A stretch of DNA of 64,000 bases. Origin: Nephrocerus scutellatus. Lineage: Eukaryota; Arthropoda; Insecta; Diptera; Pipunculidae. This document shows positions 53,431 through 64,000 of the stretch, piece after piece. Under the pieces are notes generated by a model. That model ran no database searches. It was not told the DNA's origin and was given only the letters and a program-made list of their open reading frames with translations. Each line of letters opens with the position of its first letter. Position 1 is the first letter of the stretch. The position numbers and the translations under genes were made by a program. The stretch is taken from assembly GCA_947095585.1 (NCBI GenBank), contig OX352762.1, positions 14,177,969 through 14,241,968 of the forward strand, in the 5' to 3' direction.

Positions 53431-53679
53431 GTGCCTGTCCTTTCTGTCCTCTGGTATAATTATATACATTTCATAAACAAACATTACATTTTGATGGTGT
53501 GAGTTCAATTTTGTGCTCTGTTTCTAAAAGTGCCTACTGTTCCAGCAATGCTGCAACATAATTTCAAAATAACTTTCTGACGAACGTGACATTTATGCGA
53601 AATGTGTATTAGGTAGACAAGGATAACATGGCAACTAGATGATTCCTCCAGAAGACAAACATTATTGCTTATGATGTGT

Positions 53680-53945
53680 GCGGCGTTTCGCATATGGCGC
53701 GTGTGATGGTTTAAAATGCCGCCATTTTCTCGTTTTTGAGGTCCTTTTTAACCACCTCTCGCACAACCTTGAGGACTGAAATTTTGTGAGCAGCACAAGG
53801 GCCAATTTTGATTTCCAGCAATTGACGCGTGTGGTGCGTGAGATGCGTGAAAAAAAAAAATAATTTGAAATTTGGCCCGATCTCAAAAACAGATATTTTG
53901 GCGATTATTACCAAACAATAAAGGACTGTGTGGCATGTATCGATG
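53680..53945 (+). repeat. Dispersed repeat family B, copy 2
   Basis: Shares GCGGCGTTTCGCAT-like, GCGTGTGATGGTT, GTCCTTTTTAACCACC, CTGAAATTTTGTGAG and TTTTGGCGATTATTACCAAA strings with 4600-4945, in the same order. 53431-53679 before it is AT-rich with nothing recognised. Confidence 0.65.
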
Positions 53946-55479
53946 TAAGTTTTTTTTTCATGTACTAGTTTTTTGGCGGTGAAATCGGCCCTCGGATCAA
54001 AATACCAACAAGTCATCGGTTGATGTTGTCGTTGACATCTCGGTTCATACCGGGTGTGGCGTAGGTCTATTAAGATTTGGTCTATTTCAAGACCTACAAT
54101 ATGTCATGCAATGGTCAAGAACTAAACCAATTCGATATTTTGTGCCAACACACTGAGATAATAATTTGCGCCACTCATCTACTCATTCATTTTTGCCTTG
54201 CTTCGGTGATGCTTTGTACCTTGTTATATACTTATACTTACTATACTTGATATACTTAGCTCTGTCGTCGTTACAAGAACTCCTAGTACTAGAACCTAGA
54301 ACTTATAGTAAATTTTTTGTTAATATTATCTAGCACGTTTTACAACAATTCTTAAGTTTAAAATAGATCACATAAACTTACACAATGGTTACACATATTT
54401 CTTTAAAATATATCTATACTTAATATTTGGGACCATTCCCTAAAATAAAAGACAAAACTAGGCACCCCGCAAGTCCCAATATCCTTAATTACTTATGTTC
54501 ATCGAAAACAATTAGGTAGCCTCAGCTCTGTGTTCTATTTACATTTCCCCATCGAGTGTCCTTATTCCCTATGTTATGTTGTTTCTCGTCTCGTCGTCTA
54601 TTCATCCGTAAATCGGATTTGTATTTAATGCTCTCTGTTCATAGAACGACAAAAAACAGCATACAAGTGTAATTATAAATTAAAGCACAATGGACGTTGC
54701 ATATTCAAGTGGTAGAGCTAGCAACTCACCGACATCGATTTGTATATTTCCTATGCAGGTAATTCAGCTCACTACACCACTGAAGCCAAACTTTTAGTTT
54801 CTGCTGAAAGTTTAAAGCTTCGCTTTGTTCTCTTGAATTTCTTCTGCGCTATTCCAATGACCTTAATCGGATCTGGTACAACCCACTCAATTCCTCCCAT
54901 CTGTTTAGCTAAAAGCATATAGTCCTTTGCCAATGCTAATTGCAATAACAACAGAATAGGATAAAGGCTGCTTATGAATAATTTAGTTACATAGATAATA
55001 TAATGGGTGCTTTTGAAAATGACTACTATCCTACGTGATGCTTAAGTAAAGATAAGGCGAAAAATGTATAGATGGGAATTAAGAGTTTAGAATTAATAAT
55101 TGATTCCAATCCAAAGCTGGCTATTGGCACTATGTCTTAAGATTTTCATGTTGGGTAGGTTTTAGATAACCACCCAGTGATAAAAGCGAATTATAGCTTC
55201 ACAGAGATTTCATCAAGAAACTACTGTGAAAATTCCTTGTCACCTATAAGTACCTATAAGTATCCAAAAAACAACCCATAAAATTTGTTTGTGTAAATTC
55301 TCTAATCGGAGATACACATGCGTGCCAAGTTTAAATAAAATCAGGTTACTTTTTAAAAAAAAAATTAGGAGTCCGGTACCCGATCCCTCCAACATTTTTT
55401 ACAAAAAACGGAGGTGTGTTTTCGGCACGGTTTTCTTTTACGTTCGTATTTTTTTGATTTTTTTATTTAATTTCCTCTT
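53946..55479. other. Intergenic DNA, no gene recognised
   Basis: AT-rich. A segment near 55305-55395 (CGGAGATACACATGCG, then GGGAC/GGTACCCGATC-like) resembles 30935-31080, another small dispersed repeat. No gene seen. Confidence 0.4.
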
Positions 55480-56470
55480 CCCTTTGTCGTCTGCCAAAAG
55501 ATTTGTCAGCAGAGGCACCCCGCAAGGAGGAGTCCTGTCCCCACTACTTTGGAACCTGGCGGTGAATGAGCTGTTGGTTCGCCTGATGGGGGAGGGATGC
55601 GGAGTGATCGCCTATGCGGACGACGTTGTCATAGCCCACACAACTTGAAAGAACTTCTACAGAACGCTCTAAATAAGCTAATAAGCTGGGCAGAACTTGT
55701 CCTCTTTACGAGGAAGTACAAAATCCCACTCGTCAACCCTCCGTCCATCAAGGGCACAAGCTTGACTTTCTTGGTCTTATTCTGCATAGGAAGCTGAGCT
55801 GGAAACCCAACATATAAGAAACAGTCCGTAAAGCCACAATGGCAGTCTTCTCAAGCAAAAAAGCCGTAGGAAGTAAATGAGGTCTTCAACCGCATATCAC
55901 TCATTGGCTGTACACAGCAGTAGTCAGACCTATTCTGCTTTACGGTGTGGCTGTTTGGTGGACTGCATTAGATAAAGCGATCAATCGCAACAAACTAAGC
56001 AGAGTCCAAAGATCAGCTTGTCTTTGTGTGAGCGGAGCGCTTCATACAACTTCCTCTGCTGCACTGGCCATTCTGCTCTACCTTGATCCACTCGACATCT
56101 TCGGCAGACAACTGGCTGCAAGCGTGGTTACTCGCCTCAGAGTAATCTCTCAGTGGACCGTGAATGATTACGGCCACTCTTCTATCCTGAACTCAGTCAG
56201 GACTTTACTTGTCAACTTAGACTACACCATTCCGCAGCTCCACATCAATAAAAACTCAGGTTACCATCCCCTCCAGGTCTTTTTGGGAGGAAGGTATCTA
56301 CTTGGAAAATGAAGGAATTCACTTCTACACAGACGGGTTGAAAACTGATGAAGGGGTTGGCGGAGGTGTCTTTTCAAAAAGACTAAATCTAAGTCTCTCT
56401 TTTCGTCTTCCTGATCACTGTAGTGTTGGCTATTAAGGAAGTCTTGTCTTGGCTGAAGAGCAATGTCTGG
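55480..56470 (+). mobile_element. LOA-like LINE, RT to RNase H, decayed
   Basis: RT with SRGTPQGGVLSPLLWNLAVN and an intact AYADDVVIAHTT box (about 55509-55647), a frameshift, then DFLGLILHRKLSWKPN near 55765. A 121-codon open stretch (55947-56312) has AVWWTALDKAINRNKLSRVQ. The RNase H start FYTDGLKTDEG lies near 56319. A deletion then joins CACTGTAGTGTT to GGCTATTAAGG, removing the AEIMA codons that the copy at 27714-28686 keeps. Same family as that copy. Dead. Confidence 0.85.
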
Positions 56471-56499
56471 TCTTGGTGCCTTGCGGGGTTTAAATATTT

Positions 56500-57720
56500 T
56501 AATTGCACGCACATTCTACCTTTTCATAGGTCTTGATTCCTTTTTCTATAAGATTAGTGGTTCTAATCATGTTTGGGACTGAATCGTTCGTGTCGCTTGT
56601 TGTGTTTTCTAGTTTGCAAAGAGAGTATTCAATAAGAGCTCTAAGTTTCCTTGGAACGAAGAATTGATTTAAGTTAAGTGATTTGAGTTTTTTTAATTTC
56701 CTATGTTGTCTGTCTATGTCTGTTACCAACAAAGCCTACTATAGTCTGTCAAGACTCTTCAATTCCAGGAACTTAACCATAACAACCAAGATGCTGATAT
56801 ATAAGACAATGGTCATACCAGTACTTACATATGGATCCGAGACTTGGGTGCTTAGCAAAATGCAGTCTGACCTCTTAGCCGCGTTCGAGAGAAAAGTCTT
56901 ACGGAGAATTGTTGGCCCTGTATGTGAGGAAGGACGATTCCGGAGACTCTATAATGATGAGATCTACGAGCGTTACCACGATGTCGACATTGTGAAGAAA
57001 ATTGAGCTCGGTAGGCTCCGGCGGGCAGGACACCTAGCTCGCATGAGCGAAGAGGATCCTGCTCGGAAAGTCCTTTGCGGTAGGATTTATGGAACAGGAC
57101 AGCAAGGTCGGCCGCTGGAAGGATGGCGTAGACCAGGACGCCCAGAGTTTAGGAATGCCAAACTGGATGACATCGGCTCGAAATCCGGATCGGTGGAGAG
57201 AATTTTGCGGGAGGCCAGGATCGGACGCCGGTTGTAGAGCCAAATATGATGATAATGTTGTCTGGGTTGGTTAGAGTGCCTTTTGAATTCTTGCAGCATC
57301 TTAGGTTTTCACAAATGGAGATCCAAGCTATTCTTTTTGATCTTCTCAGTTTTTTGTTATAGCTTGTAAGAGCTTTTCTATAGCTCTCTTATGCATTTGT
57401 TTGATTTTTTTTTTTTGCTTCGTTGAACTCAGCTTTTAGCTATTCCACCAAGGTACTTTTTTGTTTGTTACCTTTGTTTTTGTGGTTTTTTGTTGATTTA
57501 GACGATCTATAGATTTGTTGAATTTTTTGTTTTGTTGGTAAATCGAGAAGAATATGTTTGTGATCCGAAAAGAAGTCTTCTTCTGACACTCTCCAATTCT
57601 AGATTATTTCCATTCCCCAATTTGTTACTAGAGCTGATCTAACACCACCTTCCTTACATTGTTTTTGAAACTGGGGCTTTCTTCTTTTTTATTAACTGAC
57701 TAGTTATTAACAATTCTAGT
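56500..57720 (-). mobile_element. Minus-strand LINE fragment (R1-like linker), host of a nested LINE
   Basis: Right part 57265-57720 reads on the minus strand as an endonuclease-RT linker (YRKALTSYNKKLRRSKRIAW, ISICENLRCC). Left part 56500-56702 holds a minus-strand frame (VPRKLRALIEYSLCKLE). They flank the element at 56713-57254 and its target duplication. Family assignment is tentative. Confidence 0.5.
56713..57254 (+). mobile_element. RTE-like LINE 3' end (ORF2 C terminus), well preserved
   Basis: Flanked by ATGTTGTCTG at 56703-56712 and 57255-57264. Open from the start to a stop near 57236: NKAYYSLSRLFNSRNLTITT, then VIPVLTYGSETWVL, AAFERKVLRRIVGPVCEEGR and GRLRRAGHLARMSEEDPARK, ending REARIGRRL. 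The tail is ATGATGATA. The same protein end is decayed at 46280-46760. A heavily 5'-truncated insertion, younger than its host LINE. Confidence 0.85.
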
Positions 57721-59799
57721 AAAGACTCATATCTTTTATTGGTGTTGCTTTTCCATACTATGTTGTGGGTAATCGCATCGCGGATCTGATTTGTTCTTGT
57801 GAAGTATATAGTTTTTGTACTATCCTAGGTGAGGCTTCTTTGTGTTTTCCTGTGAAGTATGCTAAGGCAAAGATTACCAGTAACTCTATTATTCACTTTC
57901 CACATAGGTATCAAACTATCACACAGAATACAAAAATGTATCTTTATACGGCGCCAGACATTTTCAGCTATCATTTCAGCTTGATTTCGTTTCGTTCAGA
58001 GATTCACTTAACGCTGAACTATTAGTTTAACTATAAAAAAGAAATAAACAACGACAAAAGCAAGAAAATTAAATTTTTATAACAATCCCATCAAAAATAA
58101 AAAGCGTTCAACGGCCAGCAGACCAATCTATTAAAAAGCTTTGTCTACCCCGAACAACCGTCTTAGCGCATCGCTGTGCGCCAATAAATCAACATTTCCT
58201 TAATGGCCATCATATTCTCAATGTTGTCGATTTCAAATTGAAATATCTGACCTTTCGTGCATTCAAATATAGAGTTTGCTAAATAATATACGTTAGGTCA
58301 ACTACAAAGGATTTACTCCACTGAAATTTCTTGAAATTAAATGAAACACTTTATTCGGCTACAAACACCAATACAGTCGTTCTTTGTAAGTCGTTAAGTT
58401 ATGCAGCTGCTACGCCTAAGGGCAATTTTTGTTTCAAATACCGATAAATGCAAAAAAAAACCGAAAAGGAGAAATTGTTGCCGAAAAATAAAATAGAATA
58501 ATAATTCATGTCTCGGCATGTAGGTGTCTACCATCGTGGACATGATTGCCACACTTGAAAACAATTAAGAATATGCTTTTATTTTAATTTAAAGATTTAT
58601 GGACAAGATCATATTTCGTAGTTTTGGGCCACGAAATTTTTAGGGGAGACACTAGCTCGTTTAATCTGTGCAACAGACATTTTTCCAATCAGCAAAAGAA
58701 GTGAAAGATGGGCCAACAGCATGGATAGGCGCCAGTCGAAGACCACTAATCATTTTTCTTATTCCAATTAATGTAATCATAATTCCATTTCTTCTCCCAT
58801 TCATCATTTTGTAATTAATGTCTTCCATTACGAAAGCTATTTTCCTCTTTGCGCTTTAGATCAACTTTTTTAGATATTCTATTTATGTGCTTTCGTTTAT
58901 TCTACGAGTACTTTAATGTCTGACGAAAAAATTCGACACCAATTATTAAAATTAATTTTAATCGCAGCTAAGATGCATAAATCGACCACAAAAAATTGTA
59001 TGTATAGTAGAAATACCATATCATCAGCTCATCATCATCAGTATAGTGACGGCTTTTAATCGAGTGCCAAATGGCTGTGATGGAAATTTCGAAACAAACT
59101 ATTGTGGGGCTGAAATATTAAATTGAACTCAAAAGAAGGAAATATCTGATCCTCTTTTGGAAGTCAAACTGATTATATTATAGCTGATTATAGCTGGATT
59201 CGCATTTAATTTTGTTGTGACCAGGCAGCCGTATTGACTCGATACTTATTCGCGGTTGCAGTCCTTCATGGTGACGCAATATGCTTTTGAACAACAAGAT
59301 AGTGGTCTGATTGAGGATGGGACATCGGTAAGTTTGTATCGTCTTCAGATTTGGGTTGTGTACACGCATTCACCAAATTATGACTTGCTGTCATATCTAT
59401 GACCATTTGGACATTGACATTAGTGTTGTAGTGTTATGCCTGTACTATGTATATGCCAATATAATGCCGGAATACTGGATCCCGACCTATTTGTTCGTTA
59501 ATATTAGTACTTCAGTAATGCTATATTGATAGGTCATCAACATTATTCCGTCTCTGTAAGCTATCAAGGATCATCAATTGATATTATTTATCATTTCATT
59601 AAAGGCCATATTTGAATGAAAAATAAATATTCAAACGAAGTATACAAGACACAGCTCTTTACCAATTCTATAAGACAAAAGTTCGCGAGTCTTGCTTCAC
59701 TTTGATGATTTTTAAGTTCAGCTGCATCGTCATTCTTATCTGGTATAGCGGGGCTTTTCCACCGAAGATAAATAAAAGGCCGCGGGTACTTAGAGCATG
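57721..59799. other. Intergenic DNA, no gene recognised
   Basis: 2 kb, AT-rich, no motif-bearing frame and no repeat matched. Confidence 0.45.
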
Positions 59800-60420
59800 C
59801 TCTTTGTACTAAGCAACCTATAAACTGCCACTGGTACTTAGAGATCCGTACATTTGGGCAACCTTTTCGTATTTAAGTGATCAAGTCTAACATATGTGAG
59901 TTGTGGCAAGCTATCCTGGGTGTGCCTACGATGGCATTCTGTCCTAGTGGCAAATGATAGGGTTTGAAGTTACGGAAGGATGTGCTGTCTTGCAAATGCC
60001 CAGGCACTCATACATGAACGAATGGGTGATCCTTGATGCCAGATCTGACCGTGGTCATGATGATGGCAAATGAGATGGCTTAGGTTACGGACGGATGTGC
60101 TGCCAGGGTTTTGCCTTCCGAATGCCCAGGCACTCATACCGAAAATTTTCGAAGCCATTGAAGTCAGACTCTATCAAAGGTCGAATTAATACCACGGGAG
60201 TTGTCTTGCCCAACGGATAAGGTTGACCTTCCGGGAAACCGAGTCTGAGAGACTAGTTGGAACTCTTCGGATGACTTTCTGGACTGGTACAACTATGGTG
60301 CGGATCCAGTTTTTTTCTGGGAATGTATCGTGGGGCTGTAAAGTTTATTCCTGCAAGGGGGCAACGCTAGATAGGAAGATATTACAGTGAGTATGCTTCA
60401 TGCCGCAAGGTGGATAAAAT
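59800..60420 (+). repeat. Dispersed repeat family D, copy 2, with an internal duplication
   Basis: Collinear with 33050-33520. Here the block GGCAAATGATAGGG...GGATGTGCTG...TGCCCAGGCACTCATAC is present twice (about 59950-60015 and 60064-60140), so this copy has an internal tandem duplication. Confidence 0.6.
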
Positions 60421-60429
60421 CGGAGCTCG

Positions 60430-60890
60430 TCCTCAACTCTACTACGATGACCGCCCTACACCCAGCGGCCACCACTACCATCCAAAAACTATAGAATCAA
60501 CACTAATATCGGCAAAAATTTCAATTTTCTATAATAAGTAGCTGAAGTGCCCAGAGTTAATCGTGGCTTCACTACCCACCCATCGCCCTATAGCCCCATC
60601 GCCCCCATCGGTCCCCATCGGTCCCAATCAACAGCTCTCCACGTCTTCTCCCAAATTACCATCCCAGCACTCCATCAACCTCATAAATTTCTTTAGCGTC
60701 CCACATATATCTACACCGCCAATTTTTTATCCACTGACCCACTGACCCCAAGCGACCACCACCCTTACGATTCCGTCCGTTTCGACCACTCACTCCACAG
60801 GTTACCATCCATCACCCCCATTAATACCCGTGGATTCCCAAGACTTAACCCTATCGCCCATTTCCTCCCCCACTAGCACTTGTGTTTTTG
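60430..60890. other. C-rich, G-poor segment
   Basis: Strand-skewed sequence with repeated CCCATCG and CCACCACC-type words, strongest at 60560-60860. No reading frame with a recognisable product. Confidence 0.5.
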
Positions 60891-62589
60891 TTTGGCGGAA
60901 ATAAACTTACAGTTTCTTGGGCACATCAGTGAATCATAGGCAAAAATTTGAATTGACACGATAAGCGTTGTAGATTTGTATAAGAAACAATTAAACAAAC
61001 AAACCTACTTTCAAATTTATATATAAGATTTAACAGAAATTAAAGAAGGCTTAAATGTTAAAAAGCACATCGTGAATTCTGTACCATCTCAATGTAATCT
61101 TGTAACTCATTTCCATTAAATCTACTACTTCATTGATGGGGAGGTATTATTTTTTTTTATACAAATTGCAAACAACAGATAAGAGGATAATTAATTTTAT
61201 TTTATTTAGTTTTTCGTCTTGCGGATAATCTGTCGTTCTAATTTGGTTTATAGAGAAGACAGCTAAGGTGACTTAAGTGTATTAGTGCCGAGAAAATCAC
61301 AAATCCCCTTAAATGCTGGTTTCCATTTAGCAAAATATATATGTTTATCGATTCAATAGCATTGGCCTCGATCAACAAGTCCCTCCACAATAATCGACTT
61401 CCATCGGCGAATAAGCACCAATTGTCGAACGATTAAATAATTAATCCAATTTCAATTCAATTTACGAAAATGCAAACCTGGATAAAACAGCACAATACGG
61501 TTGGGCATGGCCATGAGGTGGTGGATATGTTCTACTACGGCTCCAACATTCAGCAATCGCTTCGCCAGCGCAATCCTGCAGCAAAAGTTTCTTTCCCAAT
61601 CTATACCATAGAGGTAGCAGTCACCACCCCAAACAACGCCAACCCCAATCTGCAACAACATCAATGACAGTGTATTTGACTGTCGATATTTTGTATAAAT
61701 AATTCCTTGCATCACACGCTGAGACGGTTTCGTTGCTATCAACTAAAGGATCAGCTCTGCATTGCGACCGTTGAGTTTCGTACTGATTCTAAAACGCAGC
61801 GTTAGCATGAAAACTTTGTGATGGTAGGAGGATGGAGGATGATGGTAAAATGCTTTTCTGACTCTGTAATAACTGTTCGTTTTCTATGGCCACTGTATCT
61901 GAATAAGTAATCCCATTCCATTAACGGGAAGAAGAACTGATTTCTGTTTTGCTGCCATGGCCACCTCATTCCTTTCTGTTGCTGATGATGATTTTGATTA
62001 TCGGGGGAATATTTCATGCCATCCTGTTTACTGTCTTCTACCGTTCATTAAGCAATCAACCTATAACGAATAGTAGGTCATGACGCGTTGTTAGGTAGAA
62101 TCTTCCTTTGCGCATAAGAAATAGAGCATAACAGATATGAAATTTGGACAATAGTCAGGTGTCTAGTCAACTACTGATATCATCGGATCAACATCAATAG
62201 CTGAAGGAACCTGCATTGAACTTTTAATTTTCGTGATGCATTTTTTGTTCAGGGTTAATGCGAGTATGCGAGGTACGTGGAAGAATTGAGTATTCCGAGG
62301 AAAAATTGTTGCTCATCTATGTCGACTGTTGCTGTGATACATTTTTCTTTGTCAGTTACAGGACAAGGACATTTAATAGATATGCTGAACAAATCGATAA
62401 ATCAACGGGGTTTTCTGATTTAGTTATTTATTCGAAGTCCTTTTTGTTGCTTGAGGTTATTTGGTTTTCGCAGAACTTGTGGTTTGAGTCAAATTATTAT
62501 TTTGTTTCTTTTGCATATTGAGTTGTATAACTGAGCGGTAGGGTCGAAATGTTGAACATAAAAAACTTTCTTGGTCTTGTGGAAGTTGG
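60891..62589. other. Intergenic DNA with one candidate small frame
   Basis: AT-rich apart from a more balanced island at 61460-61670. No transposon recognised. Confidence 0.4.
61470..61667 (+). CDS. Weak candidate small ORF (65 aa)
   Basis: ATG in good context (CGAAAATG), product starting MQTWIKQHNTVGHGHEVVDM with no signal peptide or membrane helix. It sits in a short island of higher GC. An antisense frame of 96 codons overlaps it, so coding strand and status are uncertain. Confidence 0.18.
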   Translation: MQTWIKQHNTVGHGHEVVDMFYYGSNIQQSLRQRNPAAKVSFPIYTIEVAVTTPNNANPNLQQHQ

Positions 62590-62790
62590 TTAAAGAGGAT
62601 CACAAAGAAGTAAAAAAACACGCGCCACACGCGACACGCATCATACGCGAAAAATAAAAAATGCTATTATGGAGTAAGACACTCACAAAATTTCTGATCT
62701 CTACTCTGGGTCGTCTGGAAGATGGTTAAAAAGGACCTCAAAAAAGTCGAAAAAAATCAACACGTCATACGCGGAATATAAATACAAAGT
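62590..62790 (-). repeat. Dispersed repeat family B, copy 3 (reverse orientation)
   Basis: GGTTAAAAAGGACCTC near 62733, CACAAAATTTCTGA near 62685 and CGCATCATACGCG near 62637 are the reverse complements of strings in 4600-4945 and 53680-53945. Beyond it, 62925-63057 carries a short RTE-like linker remnant (EAWEEETI, then ETITSCINYRGITSL). Confidence 0.6.
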
Positions 62791-63089
62791 TGCCGAAAAT
62801 ACAGATAAAAATAGGTCAAGTCAAGTTAAATAAAAGCTTTTAAAAAACCTTCGGTATCATATGACATTAGAACGGAACGATTAAATCTGGAGATCCTCAC
62901 TACACCAAGCAATAATTTTTACACTAATAGTGGAAGCTTGGGAGGAAGAAACGATATAAGAAGACTGTAATAAGAGCCATCCTGGGACCTGGTACATGAG
63001 AAAGAAACTATCACATCGTGCATTAATTACCGAGGAATAACATCGTTGATTATTGGGTAACAGATTTTCTCATCTGTAATACAATACGC

Positions 63090-64000
63090 TGTGTTCATCC
63101 TAAGCAGGATTGCTAAGAATATGGCTGCTGGTACTATTGATGAAAGAAACACAGCAGATGCACTCAGATATCGCAAAGTGATAGAGGAGTTCAACAAGCG
63201 GCAAATGAGTAACAAGGTGGCTACTGCTACTGCTTCTTCTTCCAGCCAGAAACGCAACATGTCTCAGGATGAGGCGAAGAAGGCTAAACTATCCAAGAAG
63301 GCGAGGTGACTTGCAGTCTGAAGTAACACAAGGTCAGAGAGACCGCAGCTTCCTCCGTTGAGAAGGCTAAGGTCAGACCTTCTTACAAAGAGGTGGCCAT
63401 TAGTCACTTGAATGTGACGCTGATCGTCAATGTGTCGAACAGTGGCAAACCAGTCTTTGACAAATGGAGCGACATTGAGGCCCGACTGTCCGAATTAGTA
63501 ATTGATTCCTATATTACTGCTGCAAAGGGTCTATTAGTCTCTTCTGACTGCTGCGTTGTCCTTAGGGGCTTCAGGACTGAAAAGTGCGAGTACCAGCCGT
63601 CTTTGGACTTTCTTGGCAAGTGCGCCGCTATGAGTATTGACGCATGGGAGGACTTGAAGATCAAGCTAATCCCGGTCAAGAAAATACTTAGGACACGCAT
63701 TTGGTTGCCAAGGATGGAGGTGGACAAAGTCAAATTCCTCCAATGTCTACGGCTCCAAAACCCTGAAATCCCGATGGAAAATTGGAGAATTATTCGGGTA
63801 GAAGAACCACACCTCAATAATATGTCCCTGGTACTCCTGATCAATGAGGAGGAGTGGAAACTATTGATCTAAGTATAGATCCTTTGGTGGCAGATCTCTC
63901 CGCATCATTGCAATAGTGATGATGTCTAGGTTACTGTAGATTAACCTAAAGCACTCGAAATGTGACTTGGATAATCTGCCGATCTTACTGTGCAAGGAGC
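63090..64000 (+). mobile_element. LINE ORF1 region, continuing past the window edge
   Basis: Two open pieces in different frames. 63091-63309 is a basic, Ser/Lys-rich segment (QDEAKKAKLSKKAR). 63393-63872 is the globular part. RPSYKEVAISHLNVTL precedes and overlaps the second start. The 3' side continues with stops to the end of the window. This organisation fits the gag-like ORF1 of LOA-type elements. Confidence 0.6.
63393..63872 (+). pseudogene. Gag-like ORF1 fragment of a LINE (DUF4780-like)
   Basis: 159 open codons. The product has the layout I associate with DUF4780 proteins of retroelement ORF1: AISHLNVTLIVNVSNSGKPV, then W.DIEARLSELV, GFRTEKCEYQPSLDF, RIWLPRMEVDKVKFLQCLRL and a C-terminal LVLLINEEEWKLL. 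The true frame extends upstream of 63393 (RPSYKEV), but the basic N-terminal piece is out of frame with it. The stop is followed by further non-coding sequence, so it is probably broken. Role in an active element would be RNA binding. Confidence 0.5.

Overview
This is a 64-kb window of AT-rich, transposon-dense nuclear DNA from an insect, most likely a dipteran. The evidence is a gypsy-family errantivirus with an envelope gene, a mix of R1/LOA-, RTE-, CR1- and jockey-type LINEs, a tRNA-derived SINE family, and compact TATA-driven genes for secreted proteins. There are no prokaryotic operons, rRNA genes, functional tRNA genes or CRISPR arrays. The species cannot be fixed from the sequence.

Layout. 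1-4.9 kb: unrecognised DNA, a decayed LOA-like LINE and dispersed repeats. 4.9-24.1 kb: the core of the window, a tandem duplication. Each unit holds a 1.2-kb G/T-rich minisatellite on the gene strand, a conserved 5' flank and promoter (GATA-like sites, TATAAAAG), and an intronless gene for a secreted protein of 465 or 467 residues (7007-8404 and 12796-14199, about 78% identical by hand count). A decayed SINE and an internally deleted RTE LINE lie between the units. The second gene ends in a nested insertion: a 5'-truncated LINE sits immediately after its stop codon, and a complete 9,429-bp errantivirus (14238-23666, minus strand) has inserted into that LINE. The errantivirus has identical 563-bp LTRs, a TGTG target duplication, a tRNA-Leu-type primer binding site, a polypurine tract, and open gag, pol and env frames. 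Its pol begins with about 74 uninterrupted copies of a hexamer encoding (Gln-Asn)n.

24-64 kb: mostly broken LINEs on both strands, several with readable target-site duplications that give insertion order (LOA at 27714-28686; SINE inside a jockey LINE at 41749-42034; RTE inside another LINE at 50661-51586; LINE inside LINE at 56713-57254). There are also tandem and dispersed repeats, a perfect 53-bp-arm inverted repeat (48901-49012), a possible 89-residue membrane-protein frame (47749-48018) and, at the right edge, a LINE ORF1 fragment.

How the parts relate. Only the two secreted-protein genes look like confident host genes. Their shared promoter implies similar expression. Their uneven divergence suggests partial gene conversion between copies. 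The retroelement load has displaced the original polyadenylation region of the downstream copy by almost 10 kb. All functional statements come from motif recognition by eye; no database search was possible.
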